From: Hemicentrotus pulcherrimus | Lineage: Eukaryota; Echinodermata; Echinoidea; Camarodonta; Strongylocentrotidae | NCBI GenBank assembly: GCA_003118195.1 | Contig: BEXV01000852.1 | Coordinates: 141,353 to 163,500 of the forward strand | Direction: 5' to 3' | DNA length: 22,148 nt | In this document: one piece after another, positions 1-11,000 of the stretch | Numbering within the stretch: position 1 is the first letter of the stretch | Layout: each line of letters starts with the position of its first letter | Made by a program: the position numbers and the translations under genes | The notes under the pieces: model-generated | The model's database searches: none | Told to the model about the DNA's origin: nothing | What the model saw: only the letters and a program-made list of their open reading frames with translations

Positions 1-59
1 TTTTTTTTTTCTTTCTTTTTTCCTAGCTACATATTGTCTGTTTATTGATTTCTAAGCAT

Positions 60-270
60 ACTTTGTTCATGTTTTATTGTAAAATCTGCATCTGAGGAAC
101 TAACACTTCAACAAGCTCTGCTTTAAGTTAGTTCCTCTTTTCCCGTGCTATTTCCATTATATTTATCGTGTCATTGCATATTCGTTGTGATATAATTTTT
201 CTTGTATTCCTATGTTCTGCATGAGAAATAAAATCATTTGAATCATTTGATTCATCATAAGCATACAAAA
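60..270 (+). mobile_element. Possible LINE 3' tail with stem-loop
   Basis: A perfect 11-bp stem (GAGGAACTAAC at 94-104, GTTAGTTCCTC at 127-137, 22-nt loop) lies upstream of a GAGAAATAAAATC stretch and two direct 9-bp repeats (AATCATTTG) near 230-252. A conserved 3' stem-loop followed by a short tandem tail is typical of CR1/L2-like LINE ends. No coding part is visible, so the assignment is tentative. Confidence 0.3.
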
Positions 271-489
271 TACTTATTTGATCATCTGATTGGCTATTGA
301 ACAGTTGATCACACGATCAAAGAGGACAACGGCGCCATACGTGTCATATGCACGTCTGCTAAACATAAGTGGTTGGTCCCAACACTTCTATAAAAATGCC
401 TTGGCCTCTAAAACAGGTAAATGATAAGAGTACATCTTAAAAAGAACAATTACAAGTCTGGAAGGTCAGATTATTTCCAATAAACCTAC

Positions 490-646
490 TTGATTAGCAT
501 CAATTTCGTAGTCGTTCTTGGTAGCGAATATTTTGGCGAGTGAGACGGACACTGCGAATCCCACGATTGCTATGGAGATGGCATCTCCTATTAGATCACT
601 GACTCCCACTCCCGATGGCAGAGATGGGATTGTGGGCATGGGGAAT
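490..646 (-). CDS. SLC26A-like: SLC26 exon 8: TM9; last exon in window
   Basis: The acceptor is CCTCATTTTTTAG|ATTCCC and the donor is GCTAATCAA|GTAGGT; 157 bp, phase 2 to 0. [12 protein letters not shown] is the family's GxPxPxLPxFxL linker, followed by [20 protein letters not shown] and [13 protein letters not shown], the highly conserved end of TM9 and the DxNQEL motif, which is interrupted by the intron. The next expected segment (QELxALGLSNxxxSFF, with the SLSRS anion-site motif) was searched for between 1 and 489 on the minus strand and is not there, so the following exon lies outside the window. Confidence 0.95.
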
Positions 647-3600
647 CTAAAAAATGAGGACAAAACAATAATGGTAGTGGGTTTTTTTTCTTCAGAGCAA
701 CTACAGCTCCTTATATAGACAATGTCGGTCACATGGGCAGTCGGAAAGTGATTTGAGTTTCACGAGACAGACGACCCATGAGATTAAAAAACCCATGAGA
801 CCGACAACCTCCCAGGCTTTCTGACTTTTCTAAGGGCTCACGAGACCAACATTATCAGTCTTGTGGGCTGTATGTCTACTGAGATATCCCCACTTGTTTA
901 TAACTGTCTTTTTATGGTGATAAAATTAACTGTATTAATAAAATGAAATAGATAATTATAAAACCTTAATATATTCATAAGTTATTTTAGCTTACCCAAC
1001 AGGGACATCTCCTATAATGTCAACGCCATATTTGTCCCCGACATTTACGAAGTAGGATATGAGAATTGTGATGATCACCTAAAGATACACAACAGAAAAG
1101 TTGCTCATTAAAAATGGCGTGATGACAATAAAAAGTCTGTCAAGTAAACCTGTATGAAATAAAAGAATATGATGCAAAAATCAAATATGACAAATATTAA
1201 GTTGAATTTATGAAAAACCACAATGTATGCCTTATTACGTAAATATTGATCATAGCATTGGACAAAAATATCAAATCGGTAAAAAGGATAATGTAACAAC
1301 AGTAAATAGATAGACTTCTTATTATTTATCATCATGAAATACAAGTTTTGGTTGCATAATAAATAAGAACAGGGTCGGCAATGGCACAGGAATACATTCA
1401 ATGTATTGTAAACAAGCACGTTATTTGCGTGGGCTTTAAAGCGGAAATCGAACCTTGACAGCAAACTACTAAAGGAAAGCCAGAAGGAAAGCAGAAAATC
1501 AGAGAAGCAGAAAGGTGAACGTTTGAATGAAATCGGACAAAAAATGAGAAAGGAATGAATCTTTGAAATTTGTAATCACTAGCAAAGGTATGGGCTCTCC
1601 GAATTGGCCGAATAGTTGATGTCTCTCTGATGTAGTTACAGACAACTTTCCCCATTTGTTCAGTTATGTATGACTCAAAAGTGTATGACTCAGGAGGGTA
1701 TTTTCTCTTTAGAGGTCCCATAATGATATGATATCCATAACATATTTTGAGCAGTGCCCCAAGGGAGAGGGCACGATATATTTTTTTGTTGGTAAACGAC
1801 AAACGGTAGAGTTATCTGCGACTACGGAACAAGCCATTGACCAAACTGGAAATATGAGACTCACTTAGTCTTTGTGATTTTATCATTCAAATAAATATAG
1901 ATTTCTTATCATTGGAACAATATTATTTCAAAGTTTGGCCATTCCGTTTATCTGACTTTCTGCTTTCATACAAATGAACTTATTACAAGGGTTGGATTGC
2001 ACTTTAAAGTAAAATTTAAAAAAAGGCACCTGAGAATAGAAATACATATGTATGTTACAAAGGTGAAACTTTCTGTCAATATTGACCATTTAAATTTTTA
2101 AGCATTTACTATCAAGATGAATTCAACAGGTCTGGAGATATTTGCTCCATTAAATATACCCTCGAAATTCGGAGTGGCACCCCAATCTGACAAATGAAAG
2201 GAAATTGTCAACAGGGAATAATCATGGCATGTATGGCACGACAATGGCTGTTTCATGAACTCTTTTCCCCCTTTATCCTTTATAAAACATTGATAAAGTG
2301 ACATAGATTTCTATGTATATAGGGTTAAGCGCGAGATCAATATTTGATTACTTTCAGATTGAAGAGGGAAACAAAAGACGAATTTCCAGGGGGAAGTACG
2401 CGTGGGTAAATAACATTCATGTTTTTAAACTATATCGAAGCGCCATATACGAAAACCATATGAAATGTATTAGAATTTCTTATAACGCTAAAGAAGAACA
2501 AGAACGCTGACAGGATGGTAATAATTATTGATAAGTTATGCTTTTCAGCTTTTATATTTTTAAATTCTAAAGCATGGACATTCTATATTTTTCGATGTTT
2601 AAAGGCCAATACCCAACCCGAATAAAAAGTATGTAATCCATGCAAGCAAATGTATTAAAAATTGCTTTCATCGTGATGTGAAGAATATGCATTCTGACAA
2701 GATAGTGATAAATGATCCTTTTCAGCCTTTTCAGTTTCAACACGCTAGTTTGCTTAAAGTCACATAGAAGTCAGCTCTCATGGGGAATTCGACACCGTTC
2801 GGGTGTTTACCCAACAACAGGTGTTGTCAATCACCAGGGTTAGCCTTGAGTTTTATGACCATTAGACCTTATGTAATGCTTTGCTTTTCTTTGCCCGAAG
2901 AATGTCCGAGCATGCTCCGAGAGTACTAATAATGATGATAATAATAATAACAATTATTATTATAATTATTATAATAATCAAAATAATTACGGTATAGATT
3001 ATGGCACATGATGATAAAGCATTTCCGTATCAATGCAGTATTGTTGCAATGGCTTTAATGATCATCAGAGCACCGGACGGATTTCCCCTCTTATACTCGA
3101 AACATACAAAAAAACATCCGTTGCGAAACATATGCGTTATATTACATCCTTTCATAGAAGTAGAAACAAATACACTTTTAAAATACCATAAATAAAAGCT
3201 GAAAAACTTACGACGAAGAGCTCCCAGGGAATTGGTATTTTCAGCTGCTTTTTATACCTCTCAGACAGGTACTTGCCGGGGGCTAGAATCAGAAAAGTGA
3301 GCACTCCGAAAAGAAGAGTTGCCACATTCGTCTTAGGAAGGTTGATAAAGATATCACGCCAAGTCTGTCACATAAAGGATAACAACTGGCATGTCATGGA
3401 TGCATTGCTTAGCTTTATGAATGATACAACTGAAATTAAAATTGTAGTCAATATAATAGAATGATTATATTCCTTATAATTTACCATGGTTACCAATTAT
3501 GTGGCTTCCCTGGCCAAATAAAATACAATTATTGTTATAAAATGTTAGTCTCATTTCCAACTCACATAGATAAGACTCAAGGGACCAGCATAACGAGGGA

Positions 3601-5322
3601 GAACCAGACCAAATAATGGCGGCACCTGACTCGTGATCACGTGACATGCTGCCCCCGTGGTGAATGCCCGAACGAGTGGCTGAGCGAGGTACGTGGTGAC
3701 GAAACCAAGACGACATATAGCCATGAATATCTGAAGTGAATAAAGAGTTATTAACTGTTACCAAGTCACCGAATTTAGACAAATATTCAACTTTTCTTTC
3801 CTTTTTTGTTTCCCGACTTCATAAATTTTAGATGAGTATTAATATTTCACTAAACACATCACTAAACTATTTATAATGGATCGTGAAATTGACATAAAAT
3901 GTGGCCAACAGTCTTGTGCATAAATGTTAAGATTAAAAAGAAAAGAAAAGGTTGTTTCCATTCTCCGATCCATGAAATAATAATAATGATAATAATAATA
4001 ATAATAATAATAATCTTTCAAGTCCACTCTAAATTTCATGAAGTTAAATCGAAGGATGCAAATGTAATTAACCTTAAAGATAAACTTTAGTACTGGTAAT
4101 GCGATTGCATTGTGAAAGAAAAGGTGTGGAAAGGATCAGAAACAGTAGATCATGTAGCATGTAAGTATTGGTGTGCACTGCAAGCTTCTGGAGTCATTAA
4201 AATCATAATAAAATTGACCGAGTCCTGGTAAAGTAACAAGCACTGTACACAGAAAGCTATATATGGGACAACACACATGGTGTCGGGGTTGGTACTATCT
4301 TGATTTCCTCGTCTTTCTATGCTCATTACTCAGCCAGTATACATTTTCTCCCAAAATTGTTTGGCACATGTCATTTATTTGTAATCTTGAACATTCAGTG
4401 TAAGTTTCGTTTGATTCTGTGAGAATTAATGTTTTTTTTTTTTTTTACCAGAACTGGAGTTTATCTTTAATCCTTCAACCAATATTATTATTAACTCTTT
4501 AAAACGCTACTCGGTAATGATTGCTTTATACTATTGGCTCATTTTTTTTTTACCATAACAACAATTATGTGGTGATTTAAACCTGGAATAAGTGTTAGTC
4601 TACTCTAGACTTAGCTTAAACCAGTGATCGGAATATGGGCTAATGCATCATGGTGAATAATCACCAAATTTCACGAAATGCGCCTTGAAATATTCACCAC
4701 ATCACTACTGTTCTATGCTAAATTTCGCATAAGCATACCCACCTGTATCAAACCGACCATAAGACACAGTGTGGTATGAAGCTGAATTCTCTCGTCACAG
4801 ATTGGTCCACACGGCGCAGGCGTAGTAGCATTCATCATAGATGTGGGAGTGATGGGATAGGAGGAGGATGGTGATATGGTTGTGATTGGTTCGATTGTTG
4901 ATTGAAGATCAGTGGGTGGATACCTTTCAGCTAGTATCTTCTCGACGGCATCACCACAAAGAATACTGACGACACCAAATGTACCTGAAATGAAGAAATT
5001 ACAGGCGGTGACCAGACTTTCATTTACATTTAGAGATTTGGATATTTAAGGGGATAAGCCTACTTGTACTATTAGAAAATATAAATAAAGAATCAATCAC
5101 GAAAATTATAAAATCTATGCATCATAATCATGGCAGATATATCTTGATAAACAAATTCATATACTTTGGGCAAATCGAAGATTGTTTTAGATAAATTTTT
5201 AGGTGTTTATTTCTGCGTGCGATATCTATGACCATGACAATGTCATTCCTTTTGTAATTGTGTGTACACATGTTATGAAGTCTGTGGTACAGAGAGACAG
5301 AGAGTGTGTGGAAGAGTGGAAA

Positions 5323-5356
<34 letters not shown>

Positions 5357-5379
5357 GGACGAGAGGGGGGCGAAAAGGG

Positions 5380-5410
<31 letters not shown>

Positions 5411-5594
5411 AGAGAGAGAGAGAGAGAGAATGAAAGAAAGACAGACAGAAAGAAGATATCTTGAGAGAAAAAGGGGGACAGGCGGGTAAGCGAGAGAGGA
5501 AGACGATACTGATAATAATAGATAATGTGTGAGAATATGAAAGAGAAAAAGAGGTAAAGGGAGACAGATGAGCAGAGAGAGAGAGAGAGGGAGA

Positions 5595-5629
<35 letters not shown>

Positions 5630-7917
5630 AGATGAATAGGGAGAGGGAGGGGAAACAGGCACACAGACAGTCAAGGAGAGGGGGAGGGGAAGAGGGGGAG
5701 TGGAAAAGGGGAGGGGAGGGAAGAAGGAAAATGGGGGATTAAGGATAAATTACCTAGGTACAATACCTGTGCGTTTGTCTCAGAGATAAAGGTGAGAGGT
5801 GTCAATTAGGCACATCTGAGAAGTATATCTGAGAAGTATTTATATCTTACCTACTGACGAATGCCTAGATGAGCCCATGAAGAAGAAGGCTAGCGGAGCA
5901 AAGAATGCTGTATACAGACCATACACTGGATGTAAGACAGCCAAGAGAGCAAACGCCATACCTGTACACAGTCATTGATCAAAGAGGAAAATGTTCATCA
6001 AAGCCTGGTAATTCATCTTTCATGATGTGACTAATAGTATTCTTCTGCTGCAAAAGAAAGCTCTACGCATATCCGAGCTGGTTATCGTGACCATGCTACC
6101 CCACTATTTGTTAAACTGAAATGCTTAAAGGTTGATGATATTAACTTCCTCCAAATTGCCATATTTATGTTCCGTTTTAATATCAAATTATTACCAACGT
6201 CATTATCTTCAATGTTCCAACCTAATAACATGGTTCATAGGAATTTTATTTGTCATATATTATATATTCGAAAGGTGTTGTAACGATTCAAGCTCTATTT
6301 GCTTGTGTTTCATCACCTTTGTGTGTTCATTCTTCAAACTGTATAATAGTTGCAACTTAATTCTGATAAAACATTGTTATATTCTTTGTCACGTGAAGTC
6401 AATTCAAATGGATTGTAAAATTGGAAATGATTTGTTGTATCATATTCATTTTTCATGTGATGTTAACTTCAATGAATTGTGAAATTGTGAACATGCAAAA
6501 AATAAATAAATAAATAAATAAATGATTTAGTTCTACAAGTCATGTTGATCACGACACTTATCGCTTCGTCAATTATATTTAAAGTTTGTTTTGTTTCAGT
6601 TCCGCTAGAAAGTCTCTATTCTAAAGAACTGTTCACAACGAAGGCCTTTTATAGTGAGAATACAATAACTTACTAAAAGGGATAGTTGAGTTCTGTTTTC
6701 AGACCGCAAATGCCTTCAAAGTGCATGGTTATTGCTCTAATTTTTATCTATGACATCTATAGTGCCCTTTTAGAACCTAAAATTGCTATGAAGGTAATTT
6801 TAAACCCAACAATATGTGAAATGTAGCCAATACGAGCATACCAATTCAGCTCCACTTTCAAAAAAACACGGTGACCGTTAATTAATTATTCAATTCAAAA
6901 TAACAATACACGAGCCGGCTAATTGTGGGCAATATAAGCAACACGAAAATGCCATCAAAAAAGCCAAATCGGCTTTGGCTGAAATACGACGTAAAAGGCA
7001 TTATTTAGTTTTTTTCAACGGTTTTTTCAAATTTGTCAAAATATCTAATACTTGTGGTTTTACACAAGTATTAGAAATCGTTATATTTCAGCCGTCTCTG
7101 AATCGATTTTGATCAAACAAAGATGATTTTGTCATTAAAATATTGTGTTCTTTCAAATTTGACACTCAGTTTTTCATTATCTCATAAACAAATTATTTTG
7201 TGTAGCGCCTTCTGCAACAGAACTCAAATATCCTTATAACTTAATTTATACAAATAATCTTGGTTCGGAGAAGGGTCGTTTTCCAGACTACCTGATTGTT
7301 ATCATCTCCAAAAATGTCTTAAAACATGAAGCATGATACCCTTTACTCTTCATTTCATTCTTATGTTACTGACGCAGCACAAATTAGGGATAATATCAAC
7401 AATCTTATTTACCACTATGTTGGCACTGTTTATAAACATAGGTAGGTTTCTTATATTATTCTTCGTGTCAGTCACACAGCATTACTTAATTCGAACGCAC
7501 TTTTGCACTAACAAACTGAAGGCAAAAAGATCAATTGACCAGTAACACTAAGCAACGTTTGCACAGTTCATTACGTATTCACGTTTTGGTATATGACGTC
7601 ACTCATACGTGGTGCGTCAAGGGCGGCGCAAGTCACTGACGCAACCCTATGTCAGCAAATGGTGCTACGTATGCAACAGGAATAACACCGCCATGACGCA
7701 TGGCTTCATTGGTAATGGCGAAGTACCAAGGATATTAACCGAAATATATGAAATGTAAAGACCTGTTTTTAATATATCGACGCACTGATTATACGACTTT
7801 TCACCTCGATATGTCGATTGTAATCTCTCTTTTGTTGTCATGACAAAGGAATAATTTTTTTATTACCCCTGTGCTGGCGCTTTTCTCTTCGGTGAACATC
7901 AAAATCTATATCGGTTT

Positions 7918-7949
<32 letters not shown>

Positions 7950-7976
7950 ACATTTAAGCCTTCATGCACTTTGTAT

Positions 7977-8008
<32 letters not shown>

Positions 8009-11000
8009 CAAATTCCTTAAGATGATAAATCAAAGTCACAGGGCCCTCTGTCATAAAACTTGTTATGAATAACCAGTATCAAGAAATCGTGGAATTTGCC
8101 AAAGAGATTTAGCATTTGTTATTGATAACACGTTTTATAAAACAGGGTCCCGGTACTATGATATAACAAACGAACAGCACGTCATGTAATTTTTCTGCCA
8201 GAAAAGAAATATAAAGGGTTCAGAATGTGGGGGGCGCAGACTTTCTATAGCCTTTGTGGAACATTCTTTGTCCCCCATACAAAATCTGAAATTCAAATCT
8301 ATTTCCATTGCACTCCAGAAAGATAGGTATGAGGAGTGTACGTGCCAATGTTGTCAACATAACTTCAAAGAAGAAAGATGGAAGTGAATCGGTTCTGAAC
8401 GCTTGTCAATCTTAGATCCTCTGTTAACAATATATATATATATTATACAGTGCGTATCAAAACAAAGTTTACCCAAATTTGGTAGCTTCTAATTAAAAAG
8501 TTGTAAACTTTATTTTATTTATTTTGTGGTAAAGAAGAACTAATATCCTGTCTAATGAAACTATTTTCAAAATTGTGCTGCCAAGGATGACCGTACAGCA
8601 GGATTTTGAAAAAGTATTGTCAAATCCTCTACCAAGTTTGGGCTGAAGCAATGAATGTGGGTCAAAAGCCATTATGTGTTTGTTATATCATTCCAAAACA
8701 ATTGCTTTTTTATTCACATTGACTATTAGGCAGTTGAAAAAAGGTGTTAACATCAACCCGTACTCAAAGAAATACTTATTACAAGCAAAATTTATGACAT
8801 TCTGTTCGTTATGAAGATTACAATCTTGACTTCATTCACATCCCTTGTTTAAGGTAACCTTCTCATTGAGTGATATATTAAAAATGGACAAACTTTATTT
8901 GGGATGTTGTCTTTATCATGAAAGTCCGCTTTCAATTTGTTTGATATTTATCATCATAAATGTTCTTTCTTGCATTTGGGTTTAGTGAACTTTGAGTTTT
9001 CGATCGCTATTCGAGATAAACACATTTTGCTCCTTTACGTGTGTGAGATGGAACAGTGGACACGTGAGCAGAGAGAACTTTGATATCATGAGACAAGAAG
9101 TTAGAAGGCTGTCTAAAATAATTAAAGGTTATCATGTCGATTGAAACAAGGTTATGTGAAATCCTAGTTTACGTTGCATCATCTTAAACAACGAAGGATT
9201 GAAAGCACGAGGCACAATTTAACTTTTTTTAAAGGTTTTTTGGACCAAAGAAGCACATGCGTATGACCTGACCCATGTTTGGTTCATTGAGCCAAAACTT
9301 GGCGATTTTGACAACACTTTTTAAAGACCCAAGTGCTAATTCACCCGTGGCAGAAATATGATGTATCATCGGACAGGAAATAAGTTATTCTTCATCATGA
9401 AAGCAATTTCAAAGTCATGTTGGTTAAGATTTTTCAATTGGGAGCTACTAAAGTTGGATAAAGTTTTGTATTGATACACCCTGTATAATATGTATTTATA
9501 TTGAAAAATAAACAGGGTTGCTCTGGTCGTTAAAGCAAAATTGTCAAGGAAAGGTCGATAGAAAGGGATAGGAAGAATGGGGCATTATCACTGCCATGAG
9601 AAGCAATGCTAGGTCACGTAATACAACCAAACAACGAAAACAGAAGTATGTGTTGTTGAAAAAATGAGTCTCTGACATCATTGTGATGGAGGGAGAAAAT
9701 AAGATAATGGCACACCTGACGTGAATGCTCCAAAGAATACATTTTTTCTAATCCCATGGAGCTTTGTGCGTTCAGAAAAATACAGGAACAAACATAATTT
9801 TGTCGGGGGTATTGCACTTCCAGAAAGTAGATCTTAGCAAAAGGCATGACATGAAGTTTGTGTACAAAACCACTTCTTTATTTTAAAGTAACTACAAAAA
9901 ATGAAAATTCCTTTAGAAACGAGCGTTTTGGAGAAAAGAGACGGAATATTAGAGAAAATGTATAGTTTGGTCATTACAAATCATATTTGGTGCACTTTTT
10001 CTTTAGATGAAGATCACACGATACGGAGCGAAATTAAATCAGAGATTAAAATGACTTTCAAATGTCATCGTCATATTGAAGATTACATTAACCATCAAGA
10101 TTACACTCCATTATGCTCCTTGACACGTACGCCCTAGTTGCCCCTTTAATTGGCACGTACGCCCTAGCTGCCCCTTTAATTGGCACGTACGCCCTAGCTG
10201 CCCCTTTAATTGGCACGTACGCCCTATCTGCCCCCTTCAATTGTCACATAGGGCGTATCCACTGCCTGCAAGTGGCTAGGACACTGCTCCCCATCGAAAC
10301 TTGTTTGACAGCCTATAGCAGGTGTTAACTTACTCTGTGGTATGTTGACGATGCCTACTGTGATACCTGCCATCAAATCACCGACTGCATTGTTCCTTAG
10401 GTTATATTGACGTAGCCAGTCAAATGCAGGGAAAATGTAGACGATTAGACCTACATAGAAATCAGATAGTATAGGTGAGGGTAACAGATGCTAAAACTAA
10501 AAGTTTATCTTTAATACAAATATTTAAAAAATCAACTGGGCCTACTCTTAATTTCAGTTAACTATTTATTGTACAGTTGAAACAAGGATAACTCCTTGTT
10601 TGAAGGGTGTAAACTACTTCCGGAATAAGTGTTATGACTTTATATTCAAAGAACACTTCAAAACTAAAACAACTTTTAACCTTTTGAATAAGATGTTCAA
10701 TGTTTAAAAAATCAAGAGGGTATTACAAAAATTGATTAACAGTGGACAGACTCCTCTTTTGGAGGAGGAACAGGAGGAAAGCATGACGCTCGGAGACTCA
10801 TAGACCTCAAAAAGTGAGAAAAAAAAGCAGGTTCAATCCTTTGCTGGATACGCCATGCCCTTTGAAATATCTAAGTGTATTATTCTATCTGATAGCTTCA
10901 ACTTCTTCAAATATTAGATTATTGCTCATAGTATGCCTCAGATTACAGTGAATGTTCATATTCCAAATTTCTCTGACGGTATATAGCGACAGCGTGCCTT

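Larger units (their letters stand above)
5962..10333 (-). other. SLC26 intron 2
   Basis: This 4,372-bp intron separates exons 2 and 3 and is the main landing zone for mobile elements: the LINE remnant (6027-6523), two small foldbacks (6976-7096, 8041-8151), a GA microsatellite, the mariner-like element (8448-9483) and a 30-bp tandem repeat (10123-10243). I see no recognisable structure in 7100-7910 or 9490-10120. Confidence 0.85.

Noticed and set aside
300..470. Possible next SLC26 exon at the left edge
   Set aside because: No frame gives the expected QELxALG or SLSRS motifs, and an early stop follows the only plausible acceptor (TTTTAG near 410).
518..718. 66-codon plus-strand open frame
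   Set aside because: Antisense of SLC26 exon 8.
1108..1802. Two overlapping minus-strand open frames of 118 and 134 codons
   Set aside because: They sit in intron 6, have no SLC26 similarity, and would break the continuous exon 6 to exon 7 join within TM8.
5128..5674. Long minus-strand open frames of 178 and 133 codons
   Set aside because: They are translations of GA/GT microsatellites (Ser-Leu and His-Thr runs) in two overlapping frames; low complexity, no splice context.
6132..6482. 116-codon plus-strand open frame
   Set aside because: The LINE-like peptide is in another frame (6077-6280); this frame is a Cys/Ile/Tyr-rich shadow over an AT-rich 3' region.
10123..10243. CRISPR-like array
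   Set aside because: Repeats are directly adjacent without unique spacers, and the context is a eukaryotic intron.
10113..10328. Plus-strand open frame with a ten-residue repeat ([10 protein letters not shown])
   Set aside because: It is the translation of a 30-bp noncoding tandem repeat whose length happens to be divisible by three; it lies in an intron and has no other coding sign.
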